Of a DNA stretch of 64,000 nucleotides, positions 8,729 to 18,206 are shown piece after piece. Origin of the DNA: Terriglobia bacterium (lineage in GTDB: Bacteria > Acidobacteriota > Thermoanaerobaculia > Thermoanaerobaculales > Thermoanaerobaculaceae); NCBI GenBank assembly GCA_020073245.1, contig JAIQFQ010000003.1:186001-250000 (forward strand), read 5' to 3'. Within the stretch, counting starts at the first letter, position 1. The number at the start of each line of letters is the position of its first letter. Both the position numbers and the translations under genes were made by a program. The notes under the pieces are model-generated. The model worked only from the letters and a program-made list of their open reading frames with translations. It searched no databases and had not been told where the DNA came from.

Positions 8729-10174
8729 GTGCGCCGAGAAGAGAGCTTTCACATGACTCCGGAGGAGTTCCGCCGCCACGGGAGGGCCGTCATCGACTGG
8801 ATCGCCGACTACTGGGAGAGGGTGGAACGGCTGCCTGTCCTGTCGCAGGTCCGTCCGGGCGAGATCCGGGCCGCACTGCCGGCCAGCCCGCCGACCGAGG
8901 GCGAGCCCTTCGAAACCCTGCTTCATGACGTCGAATCGGTGATCTTGCCGGGCGTGACGCACTGGCAATCGCCGAACTTCTTCGCGTTCTTCCCGGCCAA
9001 CACGTCGGGCCCGGCCATTCTCGGGGAGCTCCTCGCAGCCGGCCTCGGCGTTCAGGGGATGCTCTGGCTGACCAGTCCCGCGTGCACCGAGCTCGAGACG
9101 CACGTCCTGGACTGGCTGGTAGAGATGTTCGCATTACCGGAGTCGTTCAGATCGGGCTCGACCGGGGGCGGAGTGATCCAGGATTCCGCGTCGAGTGCCA
9201 CGCTGTGCGCCCTCCTCGCCGCGCGCGAGCGGGCGACGGGCTTCCACAGCAACGAGAGCGGCTGCGACGGCCGACTCGTCGCATACGCGTCGACTCAGGC
9301 CCATTCATCGGTCGAGAAGGCAGTTGCAATCGCGGGGCTTGGCCGGGCAAATCTGCACCTCGTGGAAGTTGACTCGGCGTTCGCGATGAGGCCGGAGGCT
9401 CTTTCCGCGCGCGTCATGGAGGACAGGCGCGCGGGCCTTCTCCCCTGTTTCGTGTGCGCCACCGTCGGCACGACGTCGTCGAATGGCCTCGACCCGCTGC
9501 GCGCGATCGGAACGATCTGCCGCGAGCAGGGGCTCTGGCTTCACGTAGACGCCGCGATGGCCGGGACGGCGGCGATCTGCCCCGAGTTTCGTCACATTCT
9601 GGACGGGCTCGAGCTCGCCGACAGCTATTGCTTCAACCCTCACAAGTGGATGTTCACCAACTTCGACTGCGACTGCTTCTGGGTGGCTGACCGCGCGGCC
9701 CTCGTCAGGACATTCAGCATCCTCCCCGAGTACCTCAAGAACCGCGCCACCGAGTCCGGGGCCGTGATCGACTACCGCGACTGGCAGGTCCCTCTGGGGA
9801 GGCGCTTCCGGGCCCTCAAGCTTTGGTTCGTGGTCCGGTCGTATGGCGTGAGGGGCCTTCAGCACCACGTCAGGCGGCACGTGGAGCTGGCGCAAGAATT
9901 CGCGAGCTGGGTCGAGGCTTCGGGTCGCTTCGAGCTGGCGGCACGCCCGCCGTTGAATCTGGTGTGCTTCAGGCACCGGGGTGGGGATGCGCTCAACCGC
10001 GATCTCCTCGATCGCGTTAACAACAGCGGCGCGCTCTTCATCACGCAGACGATGCTCGACGGCCGGTTCACGCTGCGTTTTTGCGTTGGCCAGACCCGCA
10101 CGGAGGAGCGCCACGTGGAGGCCGCGTGGCGGAAGATCCAGGCGGTTGCGGATGAGCTGGAACTGGAAACCTGA
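8729..10174 (+). CDS. PLP-dependent aromatic amino-acid decarboxylase (group II)
   Basis: Decarboxylates an aromatic L-amino acid, probably tryptophan, tyrosine or DOPA, to the amine. The 481-residue product matches the family length. It has TPEEFRRHGRAVIDWIADYWE at the start of the fold, GGGVIQDSASSATLCALLAARE, the HVDAAMAG Asp that pairs with the PLP ring, and NPHKW with the Schiff-base lysine at about residue 306. The GTG at 8729 sits 4 bases after a perfect AGGAGG (8719-8724); ATG 8753 is an internal alternative. Substrate cannot be read from sequence. It lies between nadA and a secreted peptidase; link between them unclear. Confidence 0.9.
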   Translation: MRREESFHMTPEEFRRHGRAVIDWIADYWERVERLPVLSQVRPGEIRAALPASPPTEGEPFETLLHDVESVILPGVTHWQSPNFFAFFPANTSGPAILGELLAAGLGVQGMLWLTSPACTELETHVLDWLVEMFALPESFRSGSTGGGVIQDSASSATLCALLAARERATGFHSNESGCDGRLVAYASTQAHSSVEKAVAIAGLGRANLHLVEVDSAFAMRPEALSARVMEDRRAGLLPCFVCATVGTTSSNGLDPLRAIGTICREQGLWLHVDAAMAGTAAICPEFRHILDGLELADSYCFNPHKWMFTNFDCDCFWVADRAALVRTFSILPEYLKNRATESGAVIDYRDWQVPLGRRFRALKLWFVVRSYGVRGLQHHVRRHVELAQEFASWVEASGRFELAARPPLNLVCFRHRGGDALNRDLLDRVNNSGALFITQTMLDGRFTLRFCVGQTRTEERHVEAAWRKIQAVADELELET

Positions 10175-10217
10175 GTCCAGGCGGACGGAACGTCCCTCGA
10201 GAAAGGGGAAAGGTCAG

Positions 10218-11222
10218 ATGCGAACCAACGTGGTGCGCTTGTGGGTGCTGGCCCTTGCGACGCTCGTTGCGACGGGCCTCGGGGCCGCAGAGACCACCGA
10301 GAAGAGCCGAGGGGCAACCTACCCGGTGCAGGAGCAGTTTGTGGATGCGAACGGTGTGCTGATCTACACCGTTTCGATGGGGCGCGGAGCACCCCTGGTC
10401 GTGGTCCACGGCGGCCCAGGAGCCTCGCACGACTACTTCCTGCCGTACATGCTCCCTCTGGCCCGCACCAACCGGCTTGTCTTCATCGACGAGCGTGGGT
10501 CGGGAAGGTCCGAGAAGCTGGAGGCCGTCTCCGGGTACACCGTCGACTCGATGGTCGAGGACATCGAGGCCGTTCGGGTCGCGCTCGGCCTGGGCAAGAT
10601 CAACCTGCTCGGTCATTCGTTCGGTGGTGTCCTCGCACAGGCCTACGCCTTCAAGTACCAGCAGAACCTAACCCACCTGGTCCTGTGCAGCACCTTCCAC
10701 AGCACCAAGGCCCTCAACGAGGTGTTCCGCAGGATGAAATCGAAGATGTCCCCCGAGTTGCGGGCTCGCATCGACAAGATGGAGGCCAACGGCCTCTTCG
10801 GCCACGGCAAGGACTTCGAGAAGAACCGGTACACGAACGAATACATGATCGCCGCCTGGGGAGAGGGGTACTTCCCGTACTTGTACCAGAATCGCCCCGA
10901 CCCGAACTATGACCCGGTGGCAAGCGGCAACACGTCGTGGGATCTCTACCGCGAGATGTGGGGTTCGCACGGGGAGTTCCTGGTGGACGGGAACCTGGCT
11001 TCGGTTGAGTACGCCGACCGGCTACACACCATCAGGGTGCCCACCCTGATCACCGTGGGCGACCACGACGAGAGCGACCCCTCGATCGCGCGGGAGATGG
11101 CCGCCCGCATCGAGGGTTCCAACCTCGTTGTCCTGCCGAGGAGCGGGCACATGACGTTTGTCGACCAACCGGGGATGTTCATTCATGCGGTGGATGGGTT
11201 CCTCAACCCCGTCGCGAGGTGA
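10218..11222 (+). CDS. Secreted alpha/beta hydrolase, S33 proline iminopeptidase-like
   Basis: 334 residues with an N-terminal signal peptide (basic MR, hydrophobic core, probable cleavage after GLGAA near residue 24). Alpha/beta hydrolase motifs are complete: oxyanion loop HGGPGASHDYF, nucleophile GHSFGG with Ser134, the acid in VGDHDESDP and the His in RSGHMTF. The HGGPG motif is typical of S33 prolyl aminopeptidases. It would act outside the cytoplasm on peptides. ATG 10218 follows a GGGGAAAGG purine run. It starts 43 bases after the decarboxylase gene and is likely cotranscribed with it. Confidence 0.82.
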   Translation: MRTNVVRLWVLALATLVATGLGAAETTEKSRGATYPVQEQFVDANGVLIYTVSMGRGAPLVVVHGGPGASHDYFLPYMLPLARTNRLVFIDERGSGRSEKLEAVSGYTVDSMVEDIEAVRVALGLGKINLLGHSFGGVLAQAYAFKYQQNLTHLVLCSTFHSTKALNEVFRRMKSKMSPELRARIDKMEANGLFGHGKDFEKNRYTNEYMIAAWGEGYFPYLYQNRPDPNYDPVASGNTSWDLYREMWGSHGEFLVDGNLASVEYADRLHTIRVPTLITVGDHDESDPSIAREMAARIEGSNLVVLPRSGHMTFVDQPGMFIHAVDGFLNPVAR

Positions 11223-11258
11223 GGAAGGGGGCGATCTGGCGGACCCGAGGGCGGGAGC

Positions 11259-11284
11259 CCGCGGCCCTTCCGCGGTGCTAGGCT
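11259..11284 (+). promoter_or_regulatory. Palindrome plus -10 box before the MidA-type gene
   Basis: TAGGCT at 11279-11284 ends 7 bases before GTG 11292, a leaderless arrangement. Directly upstream, CCGCGG-N5-CCGCGG (11259-11275) is a perfect 6-bp inverted repeat covering the expected -35 region. It could be an operator or the hairpin ending the preceding transcript; no T-run follows. Confidence 0.4.
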
Positions 11285-11291
11285 AGTTGGT

Positions 11292-12428
11292 GTGAACGCG
11301 ATCGTCGCCGAGGTGGCTCGGCGTGGCAGGTTGAGCTTTGCCGAGTTCATGGAGCTGGCCCTCTACCATCCCTCGGCCGGCTACTACACGCGGCGTCGAA
11401 GCGGCCCGGGCCCAGCAGGGCGAGCCGGCGATTTCCTGACCGCCCCCACGACCTCGCCTATCTTCTCGCGGACACTGGCTGAAATCCTGGCACAGCTGGC
11501 GGCGGCGCTCGGCGAGCCGATCATCATGGTGGAGCTCGGGGCGGGCGAGGGAATCCTGCTGGAGGGTGTTCTCGTACAACTCGGGGATCGGAGGGGTGAT
11601 GTGCTGCGCAGGGTCGTGGCGGTGGAGGCGGCCGAATGGGCGCGCAGCAGGATCGTCAGGCGTTGCAGGGGCGTGGAGACGGAGGCGCGCCTGAGCGATG
11701 CGCGCTGGCCGGACGGCCCGGTTGTGCTTTTTGCGTCGGAGTACTACGACGCGTTGGCAGTCCACCGAATCACGGCGAGGGCTGATTCCGGCGGGGTGGC
11801 ACTCGCGGAATACTACGTCGAGCACGACGGTGGGACCGGGCTGCGCTGGACCCTTGGTGAGCCGAGCACACCGAAGATCCTCGAGTACCTGGCCGAGCAT
11901 GGTGTTGCGCTCGTGGATGGGCAGGTGGCCGAAATCCGGCCGCAAGCTCGGTCTGTTCACGCCGGCCACCTGCGCTGGTGTGGTCTCGATGCCGTTGCGC
12001 TCGTCCTGGACTACGGATACCCCGGGCGCCGCCTCTACGACGCCCGCGCCCGGCGAGGCGGCTCACTGGTTGGCTACCGAGCCCATGCGCTTGTGGACAA
12101 CGTGCTTGGCGATCCCGGCGAAGTGGATATTACGGCGCATGTCAACTTCGACGATCTGGAGAACGCGGCGGCGGACGCGAACTGGGAACGGGGGATCATC
12201 CGTGCTCTGGGGTCCTTCCTCACGGTGCACAACGCGCTGTCGCTGCTTCCCGGGGCAGTTGCTCGCGGAGAACCGCTGACTCCCGAGGAGTGGGCACAGC
12301 TCGCCGCGGCCAAGCGGTTGCTCCTGCCGACGGGCATGGGAGCGGACCTGAAAGTGTTGGCCCAGGGTAGGGGACGCGCATGGCAGGCATACCTTCAGCT
12401 TGCCACAGCCCCCCCTGCGGAGGCGTAG
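11292..12428 (+). CDS. MidA/NDUFAF7-family SAM-dependent methyltransferase
   Basis: 378 residues of the DUF185 family, whose eukaryotic member NDUFAF7 methylates an arginine of a complex I subunit. Seen: the N-terminal LSFAEFMELALYHPSAGYY block (family ISFA.FM..ALYHP..GYY), GDFLTAPTTSPIFSRTLAEIL, and the SAM loop VELGAGEGILL near residues 80-90. Later, LDYGYPG and a HVNFDDLE segment match the conserved 'DYG' and 'HVDFT' positions. The bacterial substrate is unknown. GTG 11292 lies 7 bases downstream of a TAGGCT box. The end is 7 bases from the start of the next gene. Confidence 0.85.
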   Translation: MNAIVAEVARRGRLSFAEFMELALYHPSAGYYTRRRSGPGPAGRAGDFLTAPTTSPIFSRTLAEILAQLAAALGEPIIMVELGAGEGILLEGVLVQLGDRRGDVLRRVVAVEAAEWARSRIVRRCRGVETEARLSDARWPDGPVVLFASEYYDALAVHRITARADSGGVALAEYYVEHDGGTGLRWTLGEPSTPKILEYLAEHGVALVDGQVAEIRPQARSVHAGHLRWCGLDAVALVLDYGYPGRRLYDARARRGGSLVGYRAHALVDNVLGDPGEVDITAHVNFDDLENAAADANWERGIIRALGSFLTVHNALSLLPGAVARGEPLTPEEWAQLAAAKRLLLPTGMGADLKVLAQGRGRAWQAYLQLATAPPAEA

Positions 12429-12435
12429 GGGACCG

Positions 12436-14967
12436 ATGGGGGCGATCAAGCTGAGACGGGCCGTGGCGTTCATTCTCGCGGTCCTGACCCTGGCGGGCAC
12501 GGTTCTGGCACTCAAGGTCTCACAGTTGCCCGAACAGTGGCGGAAGTGGCTTGAGGAGGAGGTCTACCCGCTGATCACGGCGGATGAGAGAAAGACATTC
12601 CTCGCGCTCGAGAACGATGCCGAGCGAGCGGACTTTGCGGAACGTCTCTGGGTCCTGTGGGGAAACCAATACGGATTCGGCACCTCCTTTCGACGCAACT
12701 ATCTGGACCGGCTCGATCAGTGCCGGGGCGAGTACAACAACAGCACCGAGGATCGGGCTCGGGTCTTGCTCATTCAGGGGAACCCGGACGGCAAGAAGGT
12801 GATTGACTGTGACCAGGTCTTCCAGCCGCTGGAGTTTTGGCAGTGGGCGAGGATCGAGGGACTCGGGGAGAACGTGGTCGTGGTCTTCTACAAGCCGTAT
12901 GGTCTAGGGCGTCCAAAGTTGTGGGATCCGATGATCGAGGGGCGCAGCGCCTTGTACAACTACTCCGGGTGGAGCGAGTTGCAGGCGTGGCTCAGCTCAC
13001 CGATGAACCAGATGGCACAAATGTCGCGACCGGAGTATCGCTGCGGGGATCCGGAGATCATGAGGCTCCTGGACATGGCCGAGTATTGGCTGAAGGACAT
13101 CACGGCTCGGGAAGCCATGCAGCACATGCCCTTGCCGCCGGAGGGCCGAGGAGCGCGGAACGAATCACCCTCTGCGCGCTTCCTTCAGTTCTCGACCGTC
13201 ATCTCGAAGGGATCGTCTCCGTTCGATTTCGACCTCGCGAGCACGCTCGGGCCGAGGCGCGGGACCAAGCTGGCGGTGACCTTTACCGCGAGGATTCCGC
13301 GGGGCAACCTCGAGACCAACAAGGTGGGCGATCTGGACGTGGTCCAGCTCGACGCCACGGGAGAGGTCACCAGCAACGGCGAGATGGTGGATCGATTCCG
13401 ATACGCATTTACGTTCCCGACGGCCGGAGCCACCGACTTTCCCGTGCAGATCGAGCGTGAGCTCCACCCAGGCAAGTACCACATCCGAATGAAGATACAG
13501 GACAGCAACTCCTCCCACGCAGCCGCCAGGGAGATGGACTTCGAGGTTCCGGTGCCGGACGTGCCCACCTTGGCGGCGACCGACGCCAGGGCGGACGAGT
13601 CCGTCAGGAAAGTGGCAGGCGGGCAGGAGGCAGTGCTCTCGCTCAAGGGCCCGGAGGGCGATGAGACGACGGGGATCCAGCGGTTCTCGGCCCTGGTCGG
13701 ACCAAAGGTGGCTCGGGTCGAGTTTTACCTCGACGGTCGACCGGTGCTCACCAAGAACCGCCCGCCGTACGAGGTGGAGTTGGACCTGGGGCCGTTGCCG
13801 CGCCTCGCCTCCGTAGTCGCCGTTGCGGTCGACGTTGGAGGCCAGGAGCTCGACAGGAAGCAGCTCGACCTGAACGTGGGACGCGAGCGCTTCTTCGTCC
13901 GCCTCCAGCCCGTCGGTGCGGCGGACCGCAAGGGAGGCAGGGTTCGCGCACAGGTCGCGGTCAATGTCCCCCCTGACCGAAAGCTCAAGCGGCTCGACCT
14001 GTACTGGAACGAGATCCCGGTGACGACGCTCTTTGAGCCACCTTTTGATGCCTGGCTGCCGGTGAAGGACGACGGCTCGGTCGGGTACCTGCGCGCCCTG
14101 GCGGTGCTCGAGGATGGGGGCCAAGCCGAAGATGTCCAGTTCGTCAACGCCCCGCAGTTCCTGACAGGGATCGCCGTTCACACCGTCGAGCTTCCCGTCA
14201 CGGTCCTCGATTCGAAGACCAAGCCGGTCGAGGGCCTCCAGCTCGCGGATTTCGAGGTCCTCGAGGACGGTGTAAAGCAGAGCATCTCGCACTTCGCACT
14301 CCAGAAGCAGCTGCCGATCCGGATGGGCCTTGTGCTCGACACCTCTGGGTCTATGGAGAAGACCCTTCCGGAGGTCCAAAGGGTCGTGATCGGGTTCCTC
14401 CGCAACCTGCTCCAGCCCCGGGACCGGGCGTACGTTCTGGCGTTTTCCGAACGGCCGAACCTGATCGAGGGGTTCACCGCCGACTTCAAGGCCCTCGAGC
14501 GTGCCCTCATCGGTCTGAAGGCCGACGGGGAGACCGCACTGTACGACGCCACGGTGTACGGCCTCTTCCAGTTCTCTGGCGTACGTGGCCGCAAGAGCAT
14601 GGTCATTCTCACCGACGGCGAGGACAACGCGTCACAGATGGATTTCGAAAAGACCCTGGACTACGCCAAACGGAGCGGTGCGACCATCTACACGGTCGGG
14701 ATCGATCTGCCGATCACGAAGATCGGAATTCGCTCACAGCTGACTCGTCTCGCGCGCAACACCGGGGGGGACGCATTCTTCCTTCCGCGCGGAGTGGCGC
14801 TCGAACCGGTCTACGAGCGCATCGACAAGGAGCTGCGATCGCAGTACCTGCTTGCATACACGTCGACATCGGAAGCCCCACCGGACGCTTTCCGCAAGCT
14901 CACGGTCAAGGTCAGCCGCCCGAAGGTCGAGGTTCGCACGATCTCCGGCTACTACCCCGGCGGTTGA
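12436..14967 (+). CDS. GWxTD-domain and VWFA-related protein
   Basis: 843 residues. A signal anchor occupies about residues 8-28. Residues 30-180 look like the GWxTD domain common in Acidobacteriota and related phyla: an FAERLWVLWGNQYG helix and STEDRARVLLIQGNPDG, then FQPLEFWQW. The middle (about 250-610) is beta-rich and Ig-like. From about residue 630 there is a von Willebrand A domain with the MIDAS motif DTSGS, a later T in GETALYD and the acidic TDGEDN. This matches the 'VWFA-related' family known mostly from Acidobacteria. It is probably exported and binds a partner through a metal ion; function unknown. ATG 12436 is 7 bases after the methyltransferase gene. Confidence 0.8.
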   Translation: MGAIKLRRAVAFILAVLTLAGTVLALKVSQLPEQWRKWLEEEVYPLITADERKTFLALENDAERADFAERLWVLWGNQYGFGTSFRRNYLDRLDQCRGEYNNSTEDRARVLLIQGNPDGKKVIDCDQVFQPLEFWQWARIEGLGENVVVVFYKPYGLGRPKLWDPMIEGRSALYNYSGWSELQAWLSSPMNQMAQMSRPEYRCGDPEIMRLLDMAEYWLKDITAREAMQHMPLPPEGRGARNESPSARFLQFSTVISKGSSPFDFDLASTLGPRRGTKLAVTFTARIPRGNLETNKVGDLDVVQLDATGEVTSNGEMVDRFRYAFTFPTAGATDFPVQIERELHPGKYHIRMKIQDSNSSHAAAREMDFEVPVPDVPTLAATDARADESVRKVAGGQEAVLSLKGPEGDETTGIQRFSALVGPKVARVEFYLDGRPVLTKNRPPYEVELDLGPLPRLASVVAVAVDVGGQELDRKQLDLNVGRERFFVRLQPVGAADRKGGRVRAQVAVNVPPDRKLKRLDLYWNEIPVTTLFEPPFDAWLPVKDDGSVGYLRALAVLEDGGQAEDVQFVNAPQFLTGIAVHTVELPVTVLDSKTKPVEGLQLADFEVLEDGVKQSISHFALQKQLPIRMGLVLDTSGSMEKTLPEVQRVVIGFLRNLLQPRDRAYVLAFSERPNLIEGFTADFKALERALIGLKADGETALYDATVYGLFQFSGVRGRKSMVILTDGEDNASQMDFEKTLDYAKRSGATIYTVGIDLPITKIGIRSQLTRLARNTGGDAFFLPRGVALEPVYERIDKELRSQYLLAYTSTSEAPPDAFRKLTVKVSRPKVEVRTISGYYPGG

Positions 14968-16109
14968 GCCGGCAACGGCGGCTGCTCGAGCATCTCCCGC
15001 AGGGCACCGGCCCAGCTCGGGTCCAAGACGGTGCTGGAATGCTCGTCGAGCCAGATGATGGTCCCCTCGCGGGTGAGCTGGCCGCGACCTCCGCGAGCCG
15101 TGAAGAGCACCACGAAGCTGTCTGCCACCGTCACCAGCCGCGCGGCCGGGTGGGGTCGCCGGGGACGCGCAAGCCGGGGGTATCCCGTTCCGTTGTAGTT
15201 GAGGTGGTGTTCATACGCCACGATTGCGGCCAGCGGCGGTATCTGGCTGTTCCTCAGGAGGGCCGCGAGTCCGATCCGTGGATGGTCGAAGATCAGCTCG
15301 AGTTCATCGCCTGCCAGCTCCAGTTCTCTCGCCATCACCTCATGTGGCAGCAACAGCTTGCCCAGGTCGTGGACCAGCGCGGCGACTCCCAGGTCCAGGC
15401 CCAGGGCCGTGGCGATCCCGGAAGAGCGGGCGAGGCCCATGCTGAGGGCGGCGACGTTGTGTGCATGGACCGCGGGCCAGCGGTCCTCTCCTTCCCACGG
15501 GGCGAAATGCCGGAATGGATCGGGCTCTTCGGCGAGCCCGATCCAGAGCGCTCGAGCGACGCGACCCAGGTCCGGTGCAGCCAGGTCTCGGCCCAGTGCG
15601 AAGTCGGCGAAACACTCCTGGATCACCGTGACGCGATCCCGGACGGCGGCCAGCTTGTGCTTCTGCTTGCCTCCGGTGGCATCGTCCGGTCCGCCGAGCT
15701 CTCGTTCCGAAATCTCGACCTGCCCGACCTGAACGTGCGGCCTCGATTTCACCGGGGAGTCGTCGGTCCGAGCAAGGTCCCCTATGAATCCACCGACCTC
15801 CTCCAGGGTGAGACCGAGCTGGAAGGTCGCGTGCTCGATGTCGCGCCGGCGGAACCGGCGAATCAAGGAAGCGGCGTGCCGCGAGACGCGCGTGAACGGG
15901 CGGCCTTGGATGAAGAGCTCCTCGCCGAGGAGAACGAACGCCAGCTCGGACTCCGTGCCGAGGAGCGAGTCGAGCTGAGAGGCGAGGCGCTGCACTGCCT
16001 GGACTGCCCGGGGGTGGGAGCTGCCGTACAGGCCGACCGTGGTGGTGCTGGCGGCCAGCTCGCCGATCGTCTGGTCGACCCGGACCTCCCACTCCGAACG
16101 GACGGTCAC
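14952..16109 (-). CDS. HD-GYP domain protein
   Basis: 385 residues. The C-terminal half is an HD-GYP phosphohydrolase: HAHNVAALSMGL, HDLGK at residues 247-251, an EHH motif and NGTGYPR with GYP near residue 310, then ARLVTVADSF. Such domains usually hydrolyse cyclic di-GMP. The N-terminal 120 residues (LYGSSHP, RLASQLDSLLG, ELFIQGRPF) resemble the N-terminus of the HEAT protein encoded just upstream. The GTG start at 16109 overlaps that gene by GTGA (16106-16109). It overlaps the end of the convergent VWFA gene by 16 bases. Last gene of the dnaB-mla-radA run. Confidence 0.82.
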   Translation of the reverse strand: MTVRSEWEVRVDQTIGELAASTTTVGLYGSSHPRAVQAVQRLASQLDSLLGTESELAFVLLGEELFIQGRPFTRVSRHAASLIRRFRRRDIEHATFQLGLTLEEVGGFIGDLARTDDSPVKSRPHVQVGQVEISERELGGPDDATGGKQKHKLAAVRDRVTVIQECFADFALGRDLAAPDLGRVARALWIGLAEEPDPFRHFAPWEGEDRWPAVHAHNVAALSMGLARSSGIATALGLDLGVAALVHDLGKLLLPHEVMARELELAGDELELIFDHPRIGLAALLRNSQIPPLAAIVAYEHHLNYNGTGYPRLARPRRPHPAARLVTVADSFVVLFTARGGRGQLTREGTIIWLDEHSSTVLDPSWAGALREMLEQPPLPAQPPG

Positions 16110-18193
16110 TCGACCTCCTCTGGGGTTTCGACCCGCGCGCGCATTCCGGACCTGACGGCGTCTGCGAGGTCCTTGTCCGGGCCGTTGGCCAACGCGAGCG
16201 CTACCCTGTGGGCGGCGGGGCCCTCGAGCTGGGCGATGGCCGCAGCAGCCTCCCGTCGGACTCCTGTTAACGAGAACGGGTGGCGCCACCGCTTCAGCGC
16301 GAGGATGTCCCGCATTGTCTCCAGCGCGTCGGGGTCTCGAAGACGCCCGAGCGCCTTGATGAGTTCGATTGTAGAGTCCTCCTTTAGCCTCCTGCCGAGT
16401 CGGTTCCGGAGCCGGTTCACGAGCAGGCGGACGACGTCGGGATGGCGGACTCGCGACGCGACCTCGACGGCAAGGTGGCGGCGTTCCTCATCGTCCGAGT
16501 CCAACGTCTGCTCGAGCAGCCGGAACCAGGCCGGATCCTGCAGGCTGATCAGGGTTTTGAGGATCTCGGCCAAGACCTTGGGATGGGCACTTCCGATATG
16601 AGTCTTGAGCAGGGGCAAGGCCTCGATATGACCGATCCGGCGCAGCAGGAAGACGGCGTTGCGGACAACAAACCATCTGGGGTCGTCAAGCCTCGGTCGC
16701 AGGTACGGGATGGCCCTCGGTCCTTGTCGTGCCACGACCTCGAGGAGACGCTTGCGGATCACGAGGCTCTCCTCGTCGTCCAACGCCTTGAGAACTGCCG
16801 GCAAGGCGCCCTCGCCCAGCGCGACGAGGATGGCCGTCAGATCCGCGTGGTGAGCCTTGTCGAGCGTCCGGAAAGCCCGCAGTGCGGCCTCGACCCCACC
16901 CTGGTTGCATAGCGTGCGCGCCTCCTCGCTTCGAGTCGCCGAGAGGACCGGCGCCAGGCGGGCCGCGGCCTCGATGTCCCCGGCATCGAGGGCGCTCGTG
17001 AGTTCCTCCGCGAGCCGTACGGCCGCCCGCTCGGCCACGTCCTCGGATGGCCAGAGAGTGATGGCCTCCTGAAGGATGTGTACGAGGTGGAGCCTGATCT
17101 GCTCGTCCCCGAGCGACTCGGAGAGCTCCTTGGCCCAGGAGGTCTGGCTGAAGTCCGCCTTCTCCTTGCGGTCGTCGGTGGCAGGGATTGCGCCGGTTGG
17201 GACGCTCGCCGGAACTCTCGCCAGCAGCCGACGGGCACGGATCGCAAGTTCCTGCGGCATGCCTTCGGGCTCTTCCGCGGGCGATGCCGCCAAGATGTGG
17301 AGCACCCTCTGGACGTCCTCCGGGATGCCGACCTGGTCGACCAGCATTTGCTCGATCGCGTCGAGAAGGAGGTCGCCGGCAACCCAGGGGTCGTTTGGGT
17401 TCGCTACGGGCAGATGACGCAGAGATGTCACGATCGCCAGGCCGCGCCTCTCGGGGTCGAGGAGACGGATCAGCTCCGAGTAGAGCTCCCGGACCTGGGC
17501 CAGGGACACCGGCCGGCGTGCCTCGGCAGTTCCCTGCACGATCTCTGCGAGCTGCTTGAAGAGATGGTCGAAGAGGGTTTCAGCGTCGCTTGTCGAAGCC
17601 AGCAACTCGACGACGGTACCCGGCTTGAGCTCCCCTTGGTGGAGCTGACCCGCCAGTGGAAACGCACCGTCCCTCGAAAGACGTTGCGCCAGCTCCGCCC
17701 ATACCGGACGCGACCCGGACACGTCGGAGTGCAGCTCGGAGTCCAGAAGCTGGACGCCTGAGAGGTCGATTGGGACCAACTCGACCCCGGGCAAGGGATT
17801 CCCCTCGTCGAGGAGCACCGCTCGGTCCGCCTCCCCGGGAGGATCGCTCAGCGTTGCAAGCCTCGTGGCCAGCTGTACGAGGCCGTCCGCGGCATCCGGC
17901 AGCGAAAAGCGCACGGCGGCAAGTCCCAGGTGAAAGAGCAGCGGAATGAGGCGAGCGGCCGGTCCGATCGGGGGCAGCGGCAGCTCTTGACCGTCCCAGA
18001 AGAGGCGTCCGGGACCGAACGAGGCGGTGAAGACATCGCCATCCGTGCCGAGAGCAAGCACACGGTGTCGGAGTCGATCTCGGGCAGGCTGGAGCGAAGG
18101 GTGCGATGGGGGATAGAGCCGAAGGGACCGCCGCAGCGCTTCGAGGTCGCTCAGCAACCGGACGACGGCGTCGTCGCGCTCGCTCCCACTCAC
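16106..18193 (-). CDS. HEAT-repeat protein with LYxxxHP N-terminal domain
   Basis: 695 residues, soluble. Residues 10-125 (LRLYPPSHPSLQPARDRL, then GRLFWDGQELPLP) align by eye with the N-terminus of the HD-GYP protein encoded next. A middle helical region follows. From about residue 440 to 690 there are HEAT-type repeats, for example units built on DPRWFVVRNAVFLLRRIG and HPDVVRLLVNRL, giving a scaffold for protein binding. No catalytic motif seen. The GTG start at 18193 lies 13 bases past the radA stop; a TAGAAT at 18212-18217 on this strand falls inside the last radA codons and may be coincidence. Probably a regulatory scaffold working with the HD-GYP protein; inference only. Confidence 0.75.
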   Translation of the reverse strand: MSGSERDDAVVRLLSDLEALRRSLRLYPPSHPSLQPARDRLRHRVLALGTDGDVFTASFGPGRLFWDGQELPLPPIGPAARLIPLLFHLGLAAVRFSLPDAADGLVQLATRLATLSDPPGEADRAVLLDEGNPLPGVELVPIDLSGVQLLDSELHSDVSGSRPVWAELAQRLSRDGAFPLAGQLHQGELKPGTVVELLASTSDAETLFDHLFKQLAEIVQGTAEARRPVSLAQVRELYSELIRLLDPERRGLAIVTSLRHLPVANPNDPWVAGDLLLDAIEQMLVDQVGIPEDVQRVLHILAASPAEEPEGMPQELAIRARRLLARVPASVPTGAIPATDDRKEKADFSQTSWAKELSESLGDEQIRLHLVHILQEAITLWPSEDVAERAAVRLAEELTSALDAGDIEAAARLAPVLSATRSEEARTLCNQGGVEAALRAFRTLDKAHHADLTAILVALGEGALPAVLKALDDEESLVIRKRLLEVVARQGPRAIPYLRPRLDDPRWFVVRNAVFLLRRIGHIEALPLLKTHIGSAHPKVLAEILKTLISLQDPAWFRLLEQTLDSDDEERRHLAVEVASRVRHPDVVRLLVNRLRNRLGRRLKEDSTIELIKALGRLRDPDALETMRDILALKRWRHPFSLTGVRREAAAAIAQLEGPAAHRVALALANGPDKDLADAVRSGMRARVETPEEVE

Positions 18194-18206
18194 GCGAAAG
18201 CTCCCG

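Noticed and set aside
14964-16601. 545-codon plus-strand frame opposite the HD-GYP and HEAT genes
   Set aside because: No family motifs, and the opposite strand encodes intact HD, GYP and HEAT motifs.
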